The translations under genes and the position numbers were made by a program. Of a DNA stretch of 64,000 nucleotides, positions 40,947 to 50,200 are shown in pieces. The stretch lies in NCBI RefSeq assembly GCF_000518765.1, contig NZ_JAEF01000015.1, positions 62,001-126,000 on the forward strand, written 5' to 3'. Positions within the stretch are counted from its first letter, which is position 1. Each line of letters begins with the position of its first letter. Source of the DNA: Ruminococcus flavefaciens ATCC 19208. Its GTDB lineage: Bacteria; Bacillota; Clostridia; Oscillospirales; Ruminococcaceae. Below the pieces are notes generated by a model. That model had not been told where the DNA came from, made no database searches, and saw only the letters and a program-made list of their open reading frames with translations.

Positions 40947-42156
40947 TATTATCATAATCGGCGGCGGTGCAGCAGGCTGCTTTGCAGCTGTTACAGCCGC
41001 AAGATACGGAAAGTCCGTTATGGTTTTCGAGAAAAACGAAAAGCTTGGCAGAAAGCTGCGCATAACGGGAAAGGGACGCTGCAATGTAACCAACAACAGC
41101 TCCTCTGAGGAGCACATGAAGAATATCCCCGTAAATCCGCGGTTTCTGTACAGCTCCTTTGCAAGCTTCGATGCCGAGTGCACCATGAGATTCTTCGAGG
41201 AGTTAGGCGTACCTCTGAAAACAGAGCGCGGAAACAGGGTGTTCCCCGTAAGCGACAACGCCAACGACATCGCGGACGCTATGGAACATGAAATGAAACA
41301 GCTCGGTGTTAAGGTCATACAAAAGCGAGTCACGAAGATACTCACGGAGAACGGCGCAGTATGCGGCGTAAAGGCAGGCGGCGAGGAATACCGCTCGGCT
41401 GCGGTGCTGATAGCCTGCGGAGGAAAGTCATACCCTGCTACAGGCTCTACAGGTGACGGATATACACTGGCACAGGAGCTGGGACACACAGTGACCGAGC
41501 TGAAACCGAGCCTTGTCCCCCTCACCTCTCCCGATAAATACTGCGCGGAGATGATGGGACTTTCACTTAGGAATGTTACTCTTAACCTTTTCGACAGGGA
41601 TAAAAAAATATACAGCGAGCTCGGTGAGATGCTGTTTACGCATTTCGGGGTATCGGGACCGCTGGTACTGAGCGCAAGCTCTCATATAAGAGATATGCAG
41701 CCGAATCGCTTCAGGCTGCTCATAGACCTGAAGCCTGCACTGTCTCCCGAGCAGCTCGATGCAAGGATACAGCGCGACTTTGCCGAAAATCTCAACCGCG
41801 ACTTCCAGAACGGTATCAGAAAGCTGCTCCCTGCAAAGCTGATACCCGTTATGGTAAAGCTTTCGGGAATATCTCCCGAGCAGAAGATAAACGGCATAAC
41901 AAAGGAGCAGCGTCATAAATTCGGAGAGCTTATAAAGGCATTTCCTGTAAGGATATCGGGGTTCCGCCCTATTGATGAGGCTATCATCACCAGCGGCGGG
42001 ATATCTGTAAAGGAAATTGATCCGAAAACTATGGAGTCAAAACTGGTGAGCGGTCTTTACTTCGCAGGGGAGGTCATAGACGTTGACGCTTACACAGGCG
42101 GCTTCAATTTACAGATAGCTTTCTCTACTGCCTATACTGCGGCAGTAAATATGTAA
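40939..42156 (+). CDS. HI0933/YhiN family FAD-dependent oxidoreductase
   Basis: A 405-residue flavoprotein. The FAD-binding motif is IIIIGGGAAGCFAAVTAARY at the N-terminus. The family string GRKLRITGKGRCNVTNN is complete, and the C-terminal YFAGEVIDVDAYTGGFNLQI is the second FAD site. The substrate of this group is unknown. It overlaps the DUF3006 gene by 8 nt and is probably the fourth cistron of the YgiQ-MBL-DUF3006 unit. Confidence 0.92.
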   Translation: MTDIIIIGGGAAGCFAAVTAARYGKSVMVFEKNEKLGRKLRITGKGRCNVTNNSSSEEHMKNIPVNPRFLYSSFASFDAECTMRFFEELGVPLKTERGNRVFPVSDNANDIADAMEHEMKQLGVKVIQKRVTKILTENGAVCGVKAGGEEYRSAAVLIACGGKSYPATGSTGDGYTLAQELGHTVTELKPSLVPLTSPDKYCAEMMGLSLRNVTLNLFDRDKKIYSELGEMLFTHFGVSGPLVLSASSHIRDMQPNRFRLLIDLKPALSPEQLDARIQRDFAENLNRDFQNGIRKLLPAKLIPVMVKLSGISPEQKINGITKEQRHKFGELIKAFPVRISGFRPIDEAIITSGGISVKEIDPKTMESKLVSGLYFAGEVIDVDAYTGGFNLQIAFSTAYTAAVNM

Positions 42157-42173
42157 AAAGGGGTAAATGATAT

Positions 42174-42533
42174 ATGGGATGTATTGGCAATCTTTTATGG
42201 TTCATTTTCGGAGGCTTTTTCAGCGGTCTCAGCTGGTGTCTGACAGGGCTGCTGTGGTGTATAACCATAGTCGGCATACCTGTAGGCAAGCAGTGCTTCA
42301 AAATAGCAGGTCTTTCCTTCATGCCCTTTGGCAAACAGGTGGAATACGGCGGCAGCACTGTAAGCTTCCTCGTAAATCTGCTGTGGCTCATATTCGGCGG
42401 ACTTGTAATGGCTATAGAATTTGCAGCTATCGGTCTGGTGCTTTGTATCACTATTATCGGTATACCATTCGGCTTGCAGATGTTCAAGCTTGCCAAGCTG
42501 GCACTTATGCCGTTTGGCGCTGAAGTAAAGTAA
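42174..42533 (+). CDS. YccF domain membrane protein
   Basis: 119 residues made of two similar halves, each with a hydrophobic segment then a short motif: GNLLWFIFGGFFSGL with TIVGIPVGKQCFKIA, and VNLLWLIFGGLVMAI with TIIGIPFGLQMFKLA. That internal duplication is the YccF family signature. It probably sits in the membrane with four helices. Function unknown. It lies 17 nt after the HI0933 gene. Confidence 0.9.
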   Translation: MGCIGNLLWFIFGGFFSGLSWCLTGLLWCITIVGIPVGKQCFKIAGLSFMPFGKQVEYGGSTVSFLVNLLWLIFGGLVMAIEFAAIGLVLCITIIGIPFGLQMFKLAKLALMPFGAEVK

Positions 42534-42548
42534 AGGCTGGGCTGTATC

Positions 42549-42959
42549 ATGATAAAAATAATTATTGTATATACTGTTCCGCTGCTTCTGCTGACACTTG
42601 CCGTGATATCCATGACAAATCACGGTAAAAAAGAGAAAAAATGCGGTATCGCTCAGCTTGTTCTGACACTTCCGCCTCTTATCACAACACTGATAATACT
42701 GGCTGCAAACCTGACAAATAAGGCAGTATCGGAAGATACGGAAACTGTACGCAGGATACTGTATTACGGTGAGGTCGCTGTGGGACTCCTGTTCACGGTC
42801 GGACTCGTATATTACGGCGTTCTTGCCATCATAGAGCTTGTCTTAATGGCACTCATCAAAGCATCAAGCCCCAAGCTCGGCAGAGCTTATCTGACTGCTT
42901 TCTGTATCTGTGCAGCAATGCCATTGCTCCTCTACAGCTTTTATCCTATTTTTGACTGA
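42549..42959 (+). CDS. Small membrane protein, unknown
   Basis: 136 residues with four predicted membrane helices (about 2-22, 33-52, 75-98 and 115-134). No family recognised. It has no strong SD and starts 15 nt after the YccF gene, so coupled translation is likely. It sits in a run of four small membrane protein genes between the HI0933 flavoprotein and cmk. Confidence 0.75.
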   Translation: MIKIIIVYTVPLLLLTLAVISMTNHGKKEKKCGIAQLVLTLPPLITTLIILAANLTNKAVSEDTETVRRILYYGEVAVGLLFTVGLVYYGVLAIIELVLMALIKASSPKLGRAYLTAFCICAAMPLLLYSFYPIFD

Positions 42960-42976
42960 GTGGAGGGCACAACGAC

Positions 42977-43501
42977 ATGAAAAAAGATATTTCACGCAAT
43001 TTCTTCAGATACGTTTTTGAATTTGCAGTTGCAGGCTTTGTAGGCTGGCTGTACGAGGTAGGCATAACATGGGCGATGAACCACTATTTCGAGAACCGCG
43101 GCATACTTCATCTGCCCATAGTACCAATATATTCAGTGGGAGCGTTCATTCTTCTGGCTATGCTCAGAAAAAAACGAAATCCCGTTTTCATATTCCTGTT
43201 CGCCCTTGTAGTAACGACCTTGTTTGAGCTTGGTTCTGCATACCTGCTGGAATTCATATTCCATAAGCAGTTCTGGACCTATCACAACTGGTATTTCTCC
43301 ATACTTGACAGATCAAGCCTTATATCAAGCGCCATATTCGGGCTTCTTGCCGTGGTGTATTTCTATGTGCTCCACCCAATTTCGGGAAAGCTCAGCGAAA
43401 AGCTGCCGAAGCCCGTATGCATCGGCGCAGGTATCACCATATCAGCTGTGATAATCACCGATTTTGTCATCTCGGTATATCAGCTTCTGAAGGACAGGTG
43501 A
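42977..43501 (+). CDS. Putative ABC transporter permease-like (CmpB family) membrane protein
   Basis: 174 residues with five to six membrane helices. FAVAGFVGWLYEVGITWAMN followed by NRGILHLPIVPIYSVGAF is the pattern of the ABC_trans_CmpB family (PF06541), common in Firmicutes. No ATPase gene is nearby, so a transport role is unproven. SD GTGGAGGG precedes ATG 42977. Confidence 0.82.
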   Translation: MKKDISRNFFRYVFEFAVAGFVGWLYEVGITWAMNHYFENRGILHLPIVPIYSVGAFILLAMLRKKRNPVFIFLFALVVTTLFELGSAYLLEFIFHKQFWTYHNWYFSILDRSSLISSAIFGLLAVVYFYVLHPISGKLSEKLPKPVCIGAGITISAVIITDFVISVYQLLKDR

Positions 43502-43505
43502 TGTT

Positions 43506-43772
43506 ATGGAGCATATTTTCGGACTGGTCGTTGTACTTATAATGGAGATTATTTACGAAGCAAGCAAGAGCCCAAAAGTACCAAAGCCTTTACGCTATAT
43601 CCTAATAGGTCTGACAATACTGTTTTTTGCGGCTTTCTTCGTCTGCATATTCATTGCAGGTATCTGGACACTGAAAAAGACAGTCCCCGGCGGGATAGTA
43701 ATAATAGCATTTGGACTTCTCATGCTGATACTCAGCATACGGAAATTCCGAAAAACATATCTGAACAGATAA
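43506..43772 (+). CDS. Small two-helix membrane protein
   Basis: 88 residues. Two predicted membrane helices (about 31-53 and 62-78) and a basic C-terminus (SIRKFRKTYLNR). No family recognised. It begins 4 nt after the CmpB-like gene with SD AGGTGAT, so it belongs to the same operon. Confidence 0.75.
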   Translation: MEHIFGLVVVLIMEIIYEASKSPKVPKPLRYILIGLTILFFAAFFVCIFIAGIWTLKKTVPGGIVIIAFGLLMLILSIRKFRKTYLNR

Positions 43773-43809
43773 AAAAGCATTTATGCTTTATAAATAAAGG
43801 AGTAAAACT

Positions 43810-44472
43810 ATGAAAACTATCAACATCGCTATCGACGGACCTGCAGGTGCAGGAAAAAGTACTATCGCAAAAATGGTGTCAAAGGAGCTTGGCTACATCT
43901 ATGTTGACACAGGTGCGCTTTACCGCACTATCGCGCTTTATATAACCGAAAACAACATTGCCGATGAGGACATCGAAGCTTCTCTTGAAAAGGCTGACGT
44001 TTCACTTAAATTCATCGACGGCGCACAGAGAGTTTTCCTCGGTGACAGAGATGTATCCGATATGATAAGAACTCCCGAGATATCAATGGCTGCTTCACAC
44101 ACATCTGCTATCCCTGCTGTTAGAGCATACCTCTTCGAGACTCAGCAGAAGATAGCCCGTGAGAACAACGTACTCATGGACGGACGCGATATCGGTACAG
44201 TGGTACTGCCAAATGCTGACGTTAAGATATTCCTGACAGCTTCTGCCGAGGAGCGTGCAAACCGCCGCTACAAGGAACTTGCAGAAAAGCCGAACTGCCC
44301 CACATATCAGGAGATACTTGACGATATCATCAAGCGCGACTATCAGGATATGCACCGCGAGACTGCTCCGCTGAAACAGGCTGAGGACGCTGTACTCGTT
44401 GACACAACAAAGCTTAACTTAGAAGAGTCCGCAGCAGCTATCGTTAAGGTCATCAAAGATAAGATAGGCTGA
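43810..44472 (+). CDS. cmk: Cytidylate kinase
   Basis: A 220-residue enzyme that phosphorylates CMP/dCMP. The P-loop is IDGPAGAGKSTIAKMV. YVDTGALYRTIAL binds the nucleotide, and MDGRDIGTVVLPNADVKIFL is the family signature. SD AAAGGAG precedes the start. It leads the conserved cmk-plsC-ispH-rpsA order of Clostridia. Confidence 0.96.
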   Translation: MKTINIAIDGPAGAGKSTIAKMVSKELGYIYVDTGALYRTIALYITENNIADEDIEASLEKADVSLKFIDGAQRVFLGDRDVSDMIRTPEISMAASHTSAIPAVRAYLFETQQKIARENNVLMDGRDIGTVVLPNADVKIFLTASAEERANRRYKELAEKPNCPTYQEILDDIIKRDYQDMHRETAPLKQAEDAVLVDTTKLNLEESAAAIVKVIKDKIG

Positions 44473-44500
44473 TAAAAAGCCTGTACAGAGGTGAAACAAT

Positions 44501-45136
44501 ATGTATTACATAGTCAAGTTTCTGGTTCGTTTATACTTCCGCATGATGTACAAGATAAGCATTGAGGGCAAGGAGAATATTCCCGATGATACTACTGTCA
44601 TCTACGCCTGCAACCACAGAAGCAACGCCGATCCTCCGCTGCTGGGTGCATGGTCAAAGGGCAAATTCGCTTTCATGGCTAAGGAGGAGCTCTTCAAAAA
44701 CAAGCTCTTCGCGTGGCTGATACGTTCCCTCGGAGCTTTCCCTGTTGCCCGCGGTAAAGGCGATACCGGAGTTATCGACACTGCCGTTGAAAGACTTGGC
44801 AGTAAAAGAAGCCTTATGATATTCCCCGAGGGTACTCGCTCAAAGGACGGCAAGGTGGGACGCGGACACACAGGTGCAGCTCTTATCTCCGCACGTTCGG
44901 GAAAGGCTATTGTCCCGGCAGGTATATGCTACGGTGAAAAGCTGAAATTCCGCACTCCCATCACTCTGAAATTCGGAACTCCTATCGAACCCACAGAATA
45001 CTGCGAGGTTTGCGATGAACCCAATCCACGTCAGCTTGTAAAGCTCAAGAACCGCTATATGGCAGATATCAAGCTCCTCGTCGAGGGTGAGCCCGAGGAA
45101 CAGATCGAAGTAAAGGAGAACGACAGCAATGAGTAA
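44501..45136 (+). CDS. plsC: 1-acyl-sn-glycerol-3-phosphate acyltransferase
   Basis: A 211-residue membrane-associated enzyme of phospholipid synthesis that makes phosphatidic acid. The catalytic motif NHRSNADPPLLG (H-x4-D) lies near residue 46, with GAFPVARGKGDTG and FPEGTRSKDGKVGRGH as substrate-binding blocks. SD AGAGGTGA precedes ATG 44501. It lies 28 nt after cmk and overlaps ispH-rpsA by 8 nt. Confidence 0.94.
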   Translation: MYYIVKFLVRLYFRMMYKISIEGKENIPDDTTVIYACNHRSNADPPLLGAWSKGKFAFMAKEELFKNKLFAWLIRSLGAFPVARGKGDTGVIDTAVERLGSKRSLMIFPEGTRSKDGKVGRGHTGAALISARSGKAIVPAGICYGEKLKFRTPITLKFGTPIEPTEYCEVCDEPNPRQLVKLKNRYMADIKLLVEGEPEEQIEVKENDSNE

Positions 45137-47105
45137 GGTAACTGTTGCAAAGTCCGCAGGCTTCTGCTTCGGAGTGGACAGAGCCGTGAAAATGGTTTAC
45201 GGCGAGCTTGAAAAAAATACCCATGTGGCGACGTTGGGACCTATCATACATAATCAGGACGTTGTCAACGATATGCAGGCAAAAGGCGCCAGGATAATAA
45301 ATTCCGTTGACGAGCTCGCTCCCGATGAAACTGTAGTTATCCGCTCCCACGGCGTAGGCAGCGATATATACCGTCAGATTGAGGCTAAAGGCAACAAAAT
45401 GCTTGACGCTACCTGCCCTTTCGTTTCGCGTATACATAAAATAGTGGCTGAAAAGTCCGCAGAAGGTTATTTTATCCTCATTGCAGGTGACCGCGATCAC
45501 CCTGAGGTACAGGGCATTGTTGGTCATTGTGACGAAAATTGCCTCGTTTTCAAGGACAACTTTGAGCTAAAAGCCTTTTTTGAAAAAAATTATAAAAATT
45601 TGCAAAAAAAGCTTGCAATTGTGGCGCAAACGACGTATAATATAGTAGTATGGGGTGAGTGTTTAAACGTGATCCCGAAGGACGACCCCGACATTGTTAT
45701 ATATGATACGATATGCAACGCAACGGACACACGTCAGACTGACGCTGCCGAACTTGCGAAAAACTCGGATATCATGCTTGTGGTAGGCGGCAGACACAGT
45801 TCAAATACTGTCAAGCTTTACGAGGTTTGCAGCCGCTACTGTAAAACGTATCATATAGAGAATTCGGACGAGCTTCGGTCTTTAAAGCTTCCAAATGCCG
45901 ATAGAATAGGCATCACTGCAGGCGCATCAACCCCCGCCTATATAATCAAGGAGGTACAAACCAAAATGGCAGAAAATGAAATTCTTGCAGCTAATCAGAA
46001 TGAGGATATCGACTTCGCTCAGATGATCGATGAGTCATTCAAAAAAATACATACAGGAGAGAAAGTTAAAGGCACAGTTATCGCTGTAAATAATACAGAA
46101 GTTATCGTTGACCTCGGAACAAAGCACACAGGCTATGTTGCTCTTGATGATCTTACAGATGATCCTTCAAAAAAGCCCTCTGACATTGTCAGCGTCGGCG
46201 ACGAAATCGACCTTGTTGTTATCAAGGTAAACGATGCTGAGGGTACAGTTGCTCTCTCTAAGAGAAAGGTTGACGAGCAGGCCGGCTACGAAAAGATCGT
46301 TAAGGCTCAGCAGGAAGGCACAGTTCTTGAGGGCGTTGTTCAGAGCGTTGTTAACAAGGGCGTTACTCTCACAGTTCTCGGCGTAAGAGTATTTATCCCT
46401 GCTTCACTTACAGGCCTTCCAAGAGGCGCAGAGCTCGATCAGCTTCTCAAGAAGAAGGTAGAGTTCATCGTTATCGAGGTTTCTGAGGGCGGCAGAAAGA
46501 GAGCCGTTGGTTCTATCAAGGCTGTTCAGAACGCTAAGAAGGAAGAAGCTAAGGCAAGATTCTGGGAGACAGCTGAGGTTGGCAAGACTTACACAGGTAA
46601 GGTAAAGTCACTCACAAGCTTCGGTGCATTCGTTGATCTCGGCGGCATCGACGGTATGGTACATATCTCAGAGCTCTCATGGAAGAGAATCAAGCACCCA
46701 AGCGAAGTTGTTAACGTTGGCGATACTCTTGAGGTATACATCAAGGATCTCGATCAGGAAGCTAACAGAATTTCTCTCGGTTTCAAGAAGGCTGAGGACA
46801 ATCCTTGGGAGATCTTCAAGTCACAGTATCAGGTTGGCGATGTAGTTAAGGCTACTATCGTTTCTATCACAAGCTTCGGTGCATTCGCTCAGATCATCGA
46901 CGGCGTTGACGGTCTTATCCACATCTCACAGATCGCTGACCAGAAGGTAGAGAATGTCAAGGACGTTCTTTCAGTAGGCGACGAGGTTGATGTTAAGATC
47001 ATTGATATCGACGAAGAGTCAAAGAGAATCAGCATCTCAATGCGTGCTCTTCTTGAGAATGAAGAGGACGAGGCTGAGGAAGCTCCTGCTGAGGACGCTG
47101 AATAA
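45129..47105 (+). CDS. ispH-rpsA: HMBPP reductase fused to ribosomal protein S1
   Basis: A 658-residue bifunctional protein. Residues 1-279 are IspH (last step of the MEP isoprenoid route), with iron-sulfur ligands C13 ([11 protein letters not shown]), C96 (LDATCPFVS) and C196 (ICNATDTRQ). Residues 280-658 carry four S1 RNA-binding repeats starting near 310, 398, 485 and 570 ([40 protein letters not shown]), then an acidic tail. Such fusions are known in Clostridia. Odd: the junction retains AAGGAGGT and ATG 45966, and a consensus promoter lies inside ispH, so S1 might also be made alone. It overlaps plsC by 8 nt. Confidence 0.95.
   Translation: MSKVTVAKSAGFCFGVDRAVKMVYGELEKNTHVATLGPIIHNQDVVNDMQAKGARIINSVDELAPDETVVIRSHGVGSDIYRQIEAKGNKMLDATCPFVSRIHKIVAEKSAEGYFILIAGDRDHPEVQGIVGHCDENCLVFKDNFELKAFFEKNYKNLQKKLAIVAQTTYNIVVWGECLNVIPKDDPDIVIYDTICNATDTRQTDAAELAKNSDIMLVVGGRHSSNTVKLYEVCSRYCKTYHIENSDELRSLKLPNADRIGITAGASTPAYIIKEVQTKMAENEILAANQNEDIDFAQMIDESFKKIHTGEKVKGTVIAVNNTEVIVDLGTKHTGYVALDDLTDDPSKKPSDIVSVGDEIDLVVIKVNDAEGTVALSKRKVDEQAGYEKIVKAQQEGTVLEGVVQSVVNKGVTLTVLGVRVFIPASLTGLPRGAELDQLLKKKVEFIVIEVSEGGRKRAVGSIKAVQNAKKEEAKARFWETAEVGKTYTGKVKSLTSFGAFVDLGGIDGMVHISELSWKRIKHPSEVVNVGDTLEVYIKDLDQEANRISLGFKKAEDNPWEIFKSQYQVGDVVKATIVSITSFGAFAQIIDGVDGLIHISQIADQKVENVKDVLSVGDEVDVKIIDIDEESKRISISMRALLENEEDEAEEAPAEDAE
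45613..45641 (+). promoter_or_regulatory. Promoter-like site inside the ispH part
   Basis: TTGCAA (45613-45618) and TATAAT (45636-45641) are separated by 17 bp, directly after an A-rich stretch (about 45585-45610). It lies about 325 nt upstream of the internal S1 start, on the coding strand. Confidence 0.5.
45948..45955 (+). promoter_or_regulatory. rpsA: Internal Shine-Dalgarno for the S1 part
   Basis: AAGGAGGT lies 10 nt before ATG 45966 (Met280, [10 protein letters not shown]). In the fused frame it encodes Lys-Glu-Val. Strength and spacing equal those of normal starts here, so separate S1 translation is likely. Confidence 0.65.
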
Positions 47106-47118
47106 TCAGTATAAATCA

Positions 47119-47145
47119 GGGCTGCACAAAATGTGCAGCCCTTTT
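47119..47145 (+). terminator. Terminator of cmk-plsC-ispH/rpsA
   Basis: A 10-bp stem GGGCTGCACA/TGTGCAGCCC with loop AAA is followed by TTTT. Confidence 0.9.
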
Positions 47146-47172
47146 CATTATAAGTTTTCAGATCAAAACAAT

Positions 47173-47204
47173 GCCCCGAAGCGATGTTTACATCACTTCG
47201 GGGC
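47173..47204 (-). terminator. Terminator of the pectinase gene
   Basis: A 14-base stem GCCCCGAAGCGATG/CATCACTTCGGGGC with one mismatch is followed on the minus strand by ATTGTTTTG. Confidence 0.75.
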
Positions 47205-47234
47205 TGTACTTTTATATTCTGAACGCTTGTTATA

Positions 47235-50200
47235 TCAATTGATCGGAAGTGCATCTACAAGACGAAGCAGATAACGCTGAATTGCAAGAGCGTCATTGGA
47301 GGTTATTCCGTTTCTGCCCTCAACATCTGCATTTGCAGCTCCCTGATCGGTGAGGTGGTGCTCGTCTGTACCGTTTATGCCGTACTTATTCGGATTTGCC
47401 AGTGACTGCATGATAAGAACTGCATCTGACAGATCAACAATGCCGTCCATATTTGCATCGCCTGCAAGTCCCTGCGGAGGCTGTGTTGTTGCGGTAGTTG
47501 TAGTGGTAGTAGTTGTTGTCGTGGTTGTAGTCGTTGTCGTGGTAGTTGTAGTAACTACAGGTGTTTCCTTAACGAAAGCAATGTAGTTCATACAAGCTCC
47601 GCTCATGCCGTTTGTGCCGAGAGTTACGGTCTCGCCTGCCTTTATCTCCTTTGCATATACATCAAAAGGTCTAACAGCCTCGCTGTCGTTGATCTCAACG
47701 ATCTCGCCTGTCTTTCTGAAGTTATACAGCCATGACGGGATAGAAGTTACTCTCTCGTCCATAGCTACAAATACTGTTATATCCTTTGCAGCAGTAATTA
47801 CAGCAAGGTCGGAATCAGTATTCTTCGAGTTGCAGGCTGTGCGGATAAGCTCACCGCCGCTGATGCTTGAAGGAACAGAAGCGATAACGTGCTCACGGTC
47901 GCCGAATGCCTTATCGCCTGTGCTGAAGTTCTCAACGATAGACCACTGTGCGCCGTAGCTTGCGTCCTTGACCTCAAGCTTAGCAATGAGTTCGCTCTTA
48001 AGTGTATCGTCGATAACTACTGGATCTCCGCCATCAGAAACTGTTCCTGCATTGTATGCCTTGTTCTGCATTCTTCCTGCATAAGCCATTACCTCGGATT
48101 TAGCAGCGTCTGCGGACTGCACCTTGTAGCTGGTGTATATCTTCGATGAATCTGTATCGAAGTTATCATAGCCCTGTCCGCCGCTCTTGAGGTTGTTGAT
48201 GTAAGCCTGTGCAGTTCTTGAATTTACTATCTGATAAGCGAGTCCGCTGCCCATATTGCAGCTGTCGAACTTGTCACCGTAGGACTTGATAGTTCCCGAA
48301 TATGCGTCATTTCCCATATTCTCAGCATCAAGAGGAAGATTTGTCTTTTCGTAGTAGTTAGCCTCAGAGAACACCTTTGAGTTGTAGGAAGCTCCGATAC
48401 CGTACTGCTTGTTATTGTAGAAGTAGTTGTTGTAGCTGTGGATATGTGCGTTTCTCGCACGGGGATTACGTGACTCGGTATTGTTGAACCAGTTGTGGTG
48501 ATAGGTTATCCAGTCCTGCTCATGATTGGTTCCGCCGCCTACAAGTGAGGTCTTGTGACCATCCTTGAACAGATTATATGAAACTGTTATATACTCACTC
48601 CACTTTATGTCCAGTGAACCGTCGCCGTCTGCCTTGTCGGCATCTACTATACCGTTGCCTGCATAAGCATTATAGCCCTTTTCGATAGTACAGTTGTGTA
48701 CCCACATATGATTTGACTTGTTGTCGGCAGAGCCTGTCATGGATACGCCGTCATCAGGGTACTTGCCCAGCCACAGGTTGCGGACCTCGCAGCTCTTTGA
48801 GCGCTTCATCTCAAAGCCCCACTGATTGAGTGCGGCATCATAGCCGATACCCTCGATAGTAACGTTTTCAGCGTTCTGGAGATACAGCATATTTGAGCCG
48901 TCGTTCTGCTGACCGTCGTTAGCCTTTGCACCCTTTGGCACATCAATGCTGCCAATAAGTCTGAATACAACGTTCTTAGGCTTTCCGCTGTAGAAGATGT
49001 TGTAAAGACCTGTCTGACCGCCGTAGGTAATGCTGTCCTTGTTTGAGTTGTTCACATAGATGACTGTAACGCCTGATTTCAGAGTACCGTCGTTATTGTA
49101 AGCGCCCACAGCTTCTGATGTGTTATAGTGAGCGTAGCCGCTGCGGTCAAATGCCATTGTCTTGACTGTGCAGCTTGCAGAGCCGTTAGAGCCCGAAACG
49201 TTTATTGTATAAGATGTATTTCCCTTGAGTCCGGGAATATCGACTCTTGAATTTCTTATAAGCTGTGAGTCTACAGCTGTATAGCTTGAACTGCCCTCGG
49301 GTGCGTAGCTTACCTTGACATTATTGCCAAGCTTTGAGCTGTCCCACTCTACGAAGGCTTCTTCATACCAGCCGCCGCAGGTCTTTATTGCACCTTCAAC
49401 ATTTGATGAAGGCTGATTGTTATTGCCGCTTGTATTTCCTTCACCATTGAGGAAAGAAGGAGTCCAGTTGTTCATATAGCTTGTGATATTGATGTTTGCA
49501 GCGTCACTGTCCGATACGGTATGTCCCTTGCGCTGTGAAAGGTCAACTCTCTGTCCGTTTGAGAGCTTTGTACCGTTCTCCTTGAAGCCGTCAACGCTCT
49601 CGGGCTGTACGCCGCTCATGGAAGTCCAGCCTGCTGCTGTTATCATATTGCTGTTCTGAAGAGTAGTATTTACAAAGAGCACCTTTGCAGTCTGTCCCCA
49701 TGGTCTGCCGAGATAACCTGCACTTACTGTGAGCTGTGAATTTGCAGTTACCTTACAGTCCTTGAAGAGATAGCCTGTATACGGGCTTCCCTGCTCTCTT
49801 GCTGCTGTGATATATCCGCCTACAGAACCGCTGCTGTAGCCCTTCCAGCGAAGCTCGCAGCTGTCGAATACTGCATTGCTGCCGCCGAAGATATAGTCTG
49901 TCTGTCCTTCGATAAGGCAGTTCTTGTAATACTGCGGTGAGCCGCCTGTGTAAAGTGTATCCTGACTTGACAGGAACTTGCAGTTAAGGAACTCAGCATA
50001 GCCTGTATCTACTGAGAGAGCTGCTGCACGTTCTGTATAAGCCTTTGACTGCACATCAACGCCGTTATAGCGCTGTACCTTCAGTGTCTCGTTTGTACAC
50101 TCAACGCCGTCTGCTAACTCTTCCTGTGTGAGGTAGCGGTTGAAGGAGTTCTCGAATACTATGTTCTTAGCCTTGAAGTTTGTAGCCTTAGGCCAGAGCT

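Noticed and set aside
44602..44871. Minus-strand ORF over plsC
   Set aside because: A shadow ORF; plsC has all catalytic motifs and a good SD.
47460..47580. Short tandem repeats in the pectinase linker, as a possible CRISPR array
   Set aside because: The period is a few bases, there are no unique spacers, and it encodes a Thr run in frame. No cas genes are in the window.
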